Source: Alphaproteobacteria bacterium
Lineage (GTDB): Bacteria > Pseudomonadota > Alphaproteobacteria > Micropepsales > Micropepsaceae
Direction of reading: 5' to 3'
Assembly (NCBI GenBank): GCA_017307315.1
Contig: JAFKFF010000102.1
Coordinates: forward strand, 1 to 17,974
Length of the DNA stretch: 17,974 bases
Positions 13,003 through 17,974 of this stretch are shown here, piece by piece (within the stretch, counting starts at the first letter, position 1; every line of letters begins with the position of its first letter). The position numbers were made by a program, and so were the translations under genes. The notes below the pieces were generated by a model that ran no database searches, was not told where the DNA came from, and saw nothing but the letters and a program-made list of their open reading frames with translations.

Positions 13003-14193
13003 ATGGCGCGGTCCGACTATCTGTTTACCTCCGAAAGCGTTTCGGAAGGCCATCCCGACAAGGTCTGCGACCGTATCTCCGACGAAGTGGTGGACCTGTT
13101 CTTCCGCGAAGGCCCCAAGGACGGCATGAGCCCCTGGGACATCCGCGCCGCCTGCGAGACCCTCGCCACCACCAATCGCGTCGTCATCGCGGGTGAAACC
13201 CGCGGTCCGAAGTCGGTCGGTCCCAAGGACGTTGAAGCCGTCGCGCGCGCCGCGATCAAGGATATCGGTTACGAACAGGACGGCTTTCACTGGGAAAAGG
13301 CCCAGGTCGAAATCCTGCTGCACGCCCAGTCGCCGCACATTGCCCAGGGCGTCGACGCCAGCGGCAACAAGGATGAAGGCGCGGGCGACCAGGGCATCAT
13401 GTTCGGCTATGCCTGCCGCGAGACCCCGGTCCTGATGCCGGCGCCGCTGCATTACAGCCACAAGATCCTGGAATTGCTGGCCACGGCCCGCAAATCCGGC
13501 AAGGAAAAGACCCTCGGTCCCGACGCCAAGAGCCAGGTGACCTTGCGCTATGCCAATGGCAAGCCGGTGGAAGCGACCCAGATCGTGCTCTCCACCCCGC
13601 ACATGGACGAGAACCAGTCCTCCGCCGATATCCGCCAGATCGTCGAGCCCTATATCCGCCAGGCGCTGCCGGCGGAATGGATCAACGACAAGACCGTCTG
13701 GCACATCAATCCCACCGGCGCCTTCGTGGTCGGGGGACCGGACGGCGATTGCGGCCTGACCGGCCGCAAGATCATCGTGGACACGTATGGCGGCGCGGCT
13801 CCCCATGGCGGCGGCGCCTTTTCCGGCAAGGATTCCACCAAGGTGGACCGTTCGGCCGCCTATGCAGCGCGCTACCTGGCCAAGAACGTGGTGGCGGCGG
13901 GTCTGGCCGACCGCTGCACCATCCAGATCGCCTATGCCATCGGCGTGTCGGACCCGCTGTCGGTCTATGTCGACACCCATGGCACCGGCCAAATGGATGA
14001 AGCCAAGCTGGAAAAGATTTTACCCCAGCTGATGAGCCTGAAGCCGCGCGGTATCCGCGAGCATCTGGGCCTCAACCGCCCGATCTATGCCCGCACGGCG
14101 GCGTATGGCCATTTCGGCCGCGAACCCGACAGCGAAGGTGGATTTTCGTGGGAGAAAACGGATCTGGCTGAGAAGCTCAAGTCCGCGGTTTAA
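13003..14193 (+). CDS. metK: S-adenosylmethionine synthetase MetK
   Basis: A 396-residue methionine adenosyltransferase making SAM from methionine and ATP in the cytoplasm, full length for the family. The N-terminal [18 protein letters not shown] motif supplies H17, D19 and the phosphate-binding region. The hexapeptide GAGDQG lies near residues 126-131 and [19 protein letters not shown] near 267-285, carrying the P-loop-like and K+/Mg2+ sites. All signatures are intact. The start follows AAGGA. It is divergent from hisB. Two GC-rich hairpins follow before trmB, which in turn encodes a SAM-dependent methyltransferase. Confidence 0.98.
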   Translation: MARSDYLFTSESVSEGHPDKVCDRISDEVVDLFFREGPKDGMSPWDIRAACETLATTNRVVIAGETRGPKSVGPKDVEAVARAAIKDIGYEQDGFHWEKAQVEILLHAQSPHIAQGVDASGNKDEGAGDQGIMFGYACRETPVLMPAPLHYSHKILELLATARKSGKEKTLGPDAKSQVTLRYANGKPVEATQIVLSTPHMDENQSSADIRQIVEPYIRQALPAEWINDKTVWHINPTGAFVVGGPDGDCGLTGRKIIVDTYGGAAPHGGGAFSGKDSTKVDRSAAYAARYLAKNVVAAGLADRCTIQIAYAIGVSDPLSVYVDTHGTGQMDEAKLEKILPQLMSLKPRGIREHLGLNRPIYARTAAYGHFGREPDSEGGFSWEKTDLAEKLKSAV

Positions 14194-14208
14194 TTTTTGC
14201 CCCCTCTG

Positions 14209-14237
14209 TGCGGCACGCGGGCAAGCCCGCTACCGCA
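14209..14237 (+). terminator. Hairpin downstream of metK
   Basis: TGCGG/CCGCA encloses GCGGGC-AA-GCCCGC with short internal loops, 15 bases after the metK stop. A T-rich TTTTTG precedes rather than follows it, so Rho-independent termination is uncertain. Confidence 0.45.
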
Positions 14238-14243
14238 CATCTC

Positions 14244-14272
14244 CCCCCGCCAATGGCTCCGCCATGCGGGGG
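14244..14272. repeat. C-run/G-run palindrome between metK and trmB
   Basis: CCCCCGC pairs with GCGGGGG outside an inner ATGGC-TCC-GCCAT stem, with a two-base bulge on the left. The same design (C-run outer stem, inner 5-6 bp stem, 3-base loop, 2-base bulge) recurs at 16337-16374. Confidence 0.6.
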
Positions 14273-14297
14273 AAGAAAGCCGGTGATTGGTTCGACA

Positions 14298-15041
14298 ATG
14301 ACCGAGCCCGGACACCCACGCCCGGATCGTCAACGGCGCAAACTCTATGGCCGCCGCAAGGGCCCGAAGCTTTCGGCGCACCAGGCAGGCCTGCGCCGAA
14401 CGCTGTTAGGTGAACTCGCGTTCGATCCCGCGAGGGATGCCCTGAGGCAGTTTCCGGACAGTGTTCGGGACCTGTGGTTGGAGGTCGGGTTTGGCGCCGG
14501 CGAACACCTGTTCCAGCTTGCCGGCGAGAATCCGGACATCGGCCTGATCGGGGCCGAACCCTATGAGATGGGCGTCGCTAAGCTACTGGCAAAGCTGGAA
14601 AATAATCCACTGAACAATGTTCGAATCTATGAGGGCGACGGCCGGGATATCCTGGCCAACCTGCGCGACGCTTCGCTCGGGCGCTTCTTTCTTTTATTCC
14701 CCGACCCCTGGCCCAAGACCCGGCATCACAAGCGCCGCTTCCTGCAGATGGAGATGCTGGACGAACTGGCGCGGGTGCTGAGGCCGGGGGCGGAACTGCG
14801 CTTCGCCACCGACGACAAATCCTATCTGCCTTATGCGCTGGAACGGTTGATGGCGCACCCAGCCTTTGAATGGACCGCCAAGGGCCCCGGCGACTGGAAG
14901 CGCCGGCCGGAGGGCTGGCCGCCCACCCGCTACGAAGCCAAGGCGATCAAGGGCCCGCCTAGTTACCTGGGGTTTGTTCGAAAAACGCTTCCCCCGGGAC
15001 CACCCGGTCTTGGGCCGTCTTGTCCGCCAGCGAATAGCTGA
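14298..15041 (+). CDS. trmB: tRNA (guanine-N7-)-methyltransferase TrmB
   Basis: A 247-residue SAM-dependent enzyme that forms m7G46 in the tRNA variable loop. The SAM site is WLEVGFGAGEH (60-70), followed by GAEPYE (85-90), EGDGRD, the family hallmark LLFPDPWPKTRHHKRR (132-147), and the C-terminal TRYEAKA motif (210-216). The N-terminal RRKLYGRRKG is basic, as usual. The start at ATG 14298 has a poor ribosome-binding site; an in-frame GTG at 14283 follows the GGGGG of the palindrome and is an alternative. The final 19 or so residues after FVRKT are proline/glycine-rich and unlike the usual short end. They arise where the gene runs antisense through the end of the convergent asparaginase gene (83-bp overlap). 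Confidence 0.94.
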   Translation: MTEPGHPRPDRQRRKLYGRRKGPKLSAHQAGLRRTLLGELAFDPARDALRQFPDSVRDLWLEVGFGAGEHLFQLAGENPDIGLIGAEPYEMGVAKLLAKLENNPLNNVRIYEGDGRDILANLRDASLGRFFLLFPDPWPKTRHHKRRFLQMEMLDELARVLRPGAELRFATDDKSYLPYALERLMAHPAFEWTAKGPGDWKRRPEGWPPTRYEAKAIKGPPSYLGFVRKTLPPGPPGLGPSCPPANS

Positions 15042-15990
15042 AGCCTTTCTGGATCGCCCAGGCGCCGACCTCGCCCTTCTTATTGATGGCGAGATATCCG
15101 ACCTGTTCCATCTTGGCCTCGGGCTTTTTCTTCAGGATGCGCTGAACCGCCTCCTTGCAGGCGTCCTGCGGGCTTCTGCCCTGGCGCATCAGTTCCACCA
15201 CCAGGAAGCTGCCGACGCTGCGCATCACTTCCTCGCCCACGCCGGTCGAGGTCGCCCCGCCCACGTCATTGTCGACATAAAGGCCCGCGCCGATGATCGG
15301 GCTGTCGCCCACCCGGCCGCGCACTTTCCACGCCATGCCCGAGGTGGTGCAGGCACCCGAGAGATTGCCCTTGGCGTCGATCGCCAGCATGCCGATGGTG
15401 TCGTGGTTCTTGGCGCCGCCCGGCACGCCCAGGCCATAAGAGCGGGTCTCGATATTCGCTTCGGGCTTGTATTTCGCGGTTTTCAGCCACTCCTGCCAGG
15501 CTTTCTTCGATTCCGGGGTCAGCAATTCTTCCTTCTTGAAGCCTTGCTCGACGGCGAATTGGGTGGCGCCTTCGCCCGCCAGCATCACATGCGGCGTCTT
15601 CTCCATCACCCGGCGCGCCACCGAAATGGGATGGGCGATATATTCCATCGCCGCCACCGAGCCGGCATTGCCATGCTCGTCCATGATGCTGGCATCGAGG
15701 GTGACATGGCCGTCGCGATCGGGATAACCGGCACGGCCCACCGTGTGATTGCGCAGATCCGCTTCCGGTATTCTGACGCCCGCCTCCACCGCATCCAGCG
15801 CCCGCCCGCCCTTAGACAGGATCGCCCAAGCCGCCTTGTTGGCGGCAACGCCGAAGGGCCAGGTCGAAACCACACAAGGAATTTGCATCTGAATGCCTTT
15901 GGCGCCGGTCGCGGCCGAAGCCGGCCTGGCCAAAAGCGCGGCGGCGGGCACCAGCAGCGAGGTTTTCAGGACGGTTCTGCGATCGGTCAT
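14959..15990 (-). CDS. Tat-exported N4-(beta-N-acetylglucosaminyl)-L-asparaginase (Ntn hydrolase)
   Basis: A 343-residue member of the glycosylasparaginase/isoaspartyl-peptidase family. These proteins self-cleave to expose an N-terminal threonine that hydrolyses asparagine-linked or isoaspartyl amides. The nucleophile is T198 in KNHDTIGMLAID. Following motifs GACTTSGMAWKVRGRVGDSP and GAGLYVDNDVGGATSTG are characteristic. The N-terminus from ATG 15990 carries a twin-arginine-type signal (DRRTVLKTSLLVPAAALLARPASA), so the protein should be folded and exported to the periplasm. A longer frame from 16044 would put 18 residues before the signal; I reject it because GGGGAG precedes 15990. The 3' end overlaps trmB antisense by 83 bases. 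Confidence 0.92.
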   Translation of the reverse strand: MTDRRTVLKTSLLVPAAALLARPASAATGAKGIQMQIPCVVSTWPFGVAANKAAWAILSKGGRALDAVEAGVRIPEADLRNHTVGRAGYPDRDGHVTLDASIMDEHGNAGSVAAMEYIAHPISVARRVMEKTPHVMLAGEGATQFAVEQGFKKEELLTPESKKAWQEWLKTAKYKPEANIETRSYGLGVPGGAKNHDTIGMLAIDAKGNLSGACTTSGMAWKVRGRVGDSPIIGAGLYVDNDVGGATSTGVGEEVMRSVGSFLVVELMRQGRSPQDACKEAVQRILKKKPEAKMEQVGYLAINKKGEVGAWAIQKGFSYSLADKTAQDRVVPGEAFFEQTPGN

Positions 15991-16103
15991 GGCGGGCTCC
16001 CCAACAAGGGCCGCTAGGGCACTCGCTTTTTTTCCCGCCGTCAATCGGGAGAAGGGGGGACGGCTCCTGTCACAAAGCCATCGCGATAGGCTAAGGTACG
16101 GGC

Positions 16104-16451
16104 ATGAAAGACGAAGACCGCGAACCGGGCTTTTTTTCCGGCCTCTATGCCAGCGATTTCATGGCGATCGGGATCGCCTTCCTGTTTTCCCTGGGCGGCA
16201 TGTATCTGTTGTGGCGGACCAGTCCGAGGTCCATACCGGCCCCGGCGAGGTCGGGGTGGGGATTTTCCCCTCCCGGCCGCAGCCGCAAAAGAAGCCTAAC
16301 GCGCCTTAATCTCTCCCGCGTCTTGGCCGTGCCCCGCCTCCCCCCGTGCATGCGAAGCATGCTGACGGGGGAGGTGCCCGTAGCAGCGCTTATTGCGCGC
16401 AGGCGTCAGCCGGCGCGCAAAAGCAAGCTGCGCAGGGCGGAGGGGGATTGA
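16104..16451 (+). CDS. Possible small membrane protein with an unreliable C-terminal half
   Basis: A 115-codon frame. The first 40 residues look genuine: an acidic-basic start (MKDEDREPGFFSG), then one membrane segment (about 19-38, MAIGIAFLFSLGGMYLLW) and RTSPRS, after an AAGG-like site. I cannot name a family. From about residue 45 the frame becomes arginine- and proline-rich and runs through the palindrome at 16337-16374, so the true protein may be shorter or frameshifted. It is divergent from the asparaginase gene. Confidence 0.4.
   Translation: MKDEDREPGFFSGLYASDFMAIGIAFLFSLGGMYLLWRTSPRSIPAPARSGWGFSPPGRSRKRSLTRLNLSRVLAVPRLPPCMRSMLTGEVPVAALIARRRQPARKSKLRRAEGD
16337..16374. repeat. C-run/G-run palindrome upstream of rimP
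   Basis: CCTCCCCCCGT pairs with ACGGGGGAGG (one bulged C) outside the inner stem GCATGC-GAA-GCATGC, with a TG bulge. It matches the design of the palindrome at 14244-14272. Confidence 0.65.
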
Positions 16452-16509
16452 ATAGAAAGCTTTTCCGGCCTAAATACCGCCCATCCCAAAACAACAAGAC
16501 CTGTTGTGT

Positions 16510-16572
16510 GGCGGCCGAAAGGCCGCCGCGGGAAAGAACTTTTCGTTTGCCCCGATGCGCCCGCATTGGGGC
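16510..16572 (+). promoter_or_regulatory. Two-hairpin leader of the rimP-nusA operon
   Basis: GGCGGCC-GAAA-GGCCGCC (16510-16527) is a perfect 7-bp stem with a GNRA tetraloop. GCCCCGAT/ATTGGGGC (16549-16556 and 16565-16572) is an 8-bp stem with one G-T pair, ending one base before the proposed rimP GTG and burying the GGGG that would serve as ribosome-binding site. The arrangement suggests control of rimP translation; this is inference. Confidence 0.5.
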
Positions 16573-16573
16573 G

Positions 16574-17110
16574 GTGCCTTTGTGTTTGGAGTTGCCGATT
16601 ATCGCCGCCGCCGCCCATCTGGAGCCCGTGTTCGAGCCCGTCATTGAAAAAGCGGGTTTCAAGCTCGTGCGCCTGCGCATGATGGGTGGCGCCTCGAAGA
16701 CCTTGCAGGTGATGGCGGAGCGGCCCGACGGCAGCATGGATGTGGAAGGCTGCACGCAGCTTTCGCATGCCTTGCTGGATTTCATCGAAGCGGAAAATCC
16801 CATCGAAGGCGACTACGAGATCGAAGTCTCCTCGCCCGGAATCGACCGGCCCTTGACCCGGCTTGCCGACTTCACCCGCTGGAAGGGCCACGAAGCCAAG
16901 ATCGAACTTTCCGCGGCCATTGCGACCGCTGCCGGCGAACGCGAGCGCAAGCGCTTCCGCGGCCGCCTGGAAGGCCTGGACGGCAACGATGTCGTGATCA
17001 CCTCGCAAGGCCAGCGCATACAATTTCCCTTCCGCTCCGTGGCGGAAGCCAAGCTCGTTCTCACCGACAAACTCATTCAGGAAGATCTGAAGGCGCGCAA
17101 AAGCGCGTGA
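16574..17110 (+). CDS. rimP: Ribosome maturation factor RimP
   Basis: A protein of about 178 residues needed for 30S subunit maturation. The N-terminal domain is recognised by EPVFEPVIEKAGFKLVRLRM, DVEGCTQLSHALLDFIEAENPIEGDYEIEVSSPGIDRPL, and the C-terminal SH3-like domain by FRGRLEGLDGNDVVI and IQFPFRSVAEAKLVLTDKLIQEDLK. The upstream open frame extends to 16346, but those residues are not RimP-like. No ATG exists near the domain start. GTG 16574 is my choice, with nearby TTG codons as alternatives. The gene lies 18 bases before nusA, the standard rimP-nusA order. A loop insertion (ATAAGERERKR) between strands of the C-terminal domain is common in alphaproteobacteria. Confidence 0.92.
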   Translation: MPLCLELPIIAAAAHLEPVFEPVIEKAGFKLVRLRMMGGASKTLQVMAERPDGSMDVEGCTQLSHALLDFIEAENPIEGDYEIEVSSPGIDRPLTRLADFTRWKGHEAKIELSAAIATAAGERERKRFRGRLEGLDGNDVVITSQGQRIQFPFRSVAEAKLVLTDKLIQEDLKARKSA

Positions 17111-17128
17111 ACCCCCTAGGAGACAGAA

Positions 17129-17974
17129 ATGGCCAGCGCAATTTCCGCCAACCGGCTTGAACTCTTGCAGATCGCCGATGCGGTCGCACGCGACAAGTCG
17201 ATCGACAAGGCGGTGGTCCTGACCGCGATGGAAGAGGCGATGCAGCGCGCCGCCAAGGCGCATTACGGCGCCGAGAACGACATCAAGGTCGATATCGATC
17301 CCAAGACGGGCGAGACTCACGTCTCGCGCTATCTCCATGTCGTGGAAGCGGTGGAGAACGACAAGACCGAGATCAGCCTGGAAGATGCGCGCCGCCGCAA
17401 TCCCGACGCCCAGATCGGCGACATCATCGCCGAGACTTTGCCGCCGGTCGATTTCAACCGCATCAACGCCCAGAACGCCAAGCAGGTGATCGTGCAGAAG
17501 GTGCGCGACGCCGAGCGCGAGCGTCAGTATGACGAATACAAGGACCGCATCGGCGAGATCGTGCACGGCGTGGTCAAGCGCTCGGAATTCGGCTCGGTGG
17601 TGGTCGATCTGGGCAAGGCCGAAGGCGTGGTTCGCCGCGACGAGATGATCCCGCGCGAAAGCTTCCGCGCCGGTGATCGCATCCGCGCGTATATCTATGA
17701 CGTGCGCCGCGAAACCCGCGGGCCCCAGATCTTCCTGTCGCGCAGCCATCCGCAATTCATGGTCCGCCTGTTCGCCCAGGAAGTGCCGGAAAACTATGAC
17801 GGCGTGATCGAGATCCGCGCGGTGGCGCGCGATCCGGGCAGCCGCGCCAAGATCGCCGTGATCAGCAAGGATTCCAGCAGCGATCCGGTCGGCGCCTGCG
17901 TCGGCATGCGCGGCGTGCGCGTGCAGGCGGTGGTGCAGGAACTGCAGGGCGAGCGCATCGACATCATCCCCTGG
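17129..17974 (+). CDS. nusA: Transcription termination/antitermination factor NusA (3' end cut by window)
   Basis: The first 282 codons of NusA, an RNA polymerase-associated factor that modulates pausing, termination and antitermination. The N-terminal polymerase-binding domain covers 1-130, beginning MASAISANRLELLQIADAVA, with LPPVDFNRINAQNAKQVI at its end. The S1 domain spans about 135-200 (RIGEIVHGVVKRSEFGSVVV, SEFGSVVVDLGKAEGVV). KH1 begins near 205 and includes VPENYDGVIEIRAVARDPG, AKIAVISKDSSSDPVGACVG and the GMRGVRVQAVVQEL helix, reaching the window edge. The start is fixed by TAGGAG eight bases upstream. KH2 and the C-terminal domains should follow outside the window, then usually infB. 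Confidence 0.97.
   Translation, partial: MASAISANRLELLQIADAVARDKSIDKAVVLTAMEEAMQRAAKAHYGAENDIKVDIDPKTGETHVSRYLHVVEAVENDKTEISLEDARRRNPDAQIGDIIAETLPPVDFNRINAQNAKQVIVQKVRDAERERQYDEYKDRIGEIVHGVVKRSEFGSVVVDLGKAEGVVRRDEMIPRESFRAGDRIRAYIYDVRRETRGPQIFLSRSHPQFMVRLFAQEVPENYDGVIEIRAVARDPGSRAKIAVISKDSSSDPVGACVGMRGVRVQAVVQELQGERIDIIPW

Noticed and set aside
14866..16017. 383-residue plus-strand frame
   Set aside because: It is antisense to the asparaginase gene and has no recognisable domain.
16406..17755. 449-residue minus-strand frame
   Set aside because: It is antisense to rimP and nusA, both clear family members.
1..17974. CRISPR array or insertion sequence
   Set aside because: No regularly spaced repeats and no transposase frames were seen; the only recombinase is the serine type.

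Overview
The window is GC-rich DNA with strong G/C preference at third codon positions, and nearly all of it is recognisable as alphaproteobacterial. The diagnostic features are a RegB/SenC/RegA redox-signalling locus, an MmcB gene of the Caulobacter type, a YggT-folD pair, and rimP followed by nusA. The order cannot be fixed from sequence alone. A Rhizomicrobium- or Micropepsis-like lineage is a guess.

Region 1 (1-2858) looks like the right-hand end of an integrated mobile element. It holds a VapBC/FitAB-type toxin-antitoxin pair with a good promoter, a small acidic protein of unknown function, and a large serine recombinase. The last four codons and stop of the recombinase lie inside a tRNA-Arg(CCG) gene on the opposite strand, so the element abuts the tRNA 3' end. 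The partner end should lie left of the window.

Region 2 (2900-6680) is chromosomal accessory and envelope material. It has a shortened, degenerate DUF2817 (M14-like) protein, a divergent VanX-type D-Ala-D-Ala dipeptidase, a membrane-anchored class III cyclase homologue lacking two key active-site residues, a secreted FliL-like protein, and tRNA-Ala(CGC). The last 17 bases of tRNA-Ala, including CCA, are repeated exactly 165 bp away, next to what looks like the original T-run. This is the signature of an old integration event.

Region 3 (6680-10600) carries YggT, folD, and the redox locus: senC divergent from the regB sensor kinase, followed by the regA response regulator. The regB-regA gap is packed with hairpins.

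Region 4 (10745-12849, minus strand) appears to be one operon: hisB, a frameshifted M24-family peptidase pseudogene, mmcB, then a YjbR/MmcQ protein. The last three overlap or touch.

Region 5 (13003-17974) holds metK, trmB, a convergent Tat-exported asparaginase of the Ntn family, a doubtful small membrane ORF, and the rimP-nusA transcription/ribosome-maturation operon, with nusA running off the right edge. G/C-rich palindromes of a recurring design fill several intergenic gaps.

Most of the window is ordinary chromosome. I do not see a convincing new multi-gene system. The best leads are the recombinase-tRNA junction, the 165-bp tRNA-Ala remnant, the probable pseudo-cyclase, and the M24 gene with a deletion scar.
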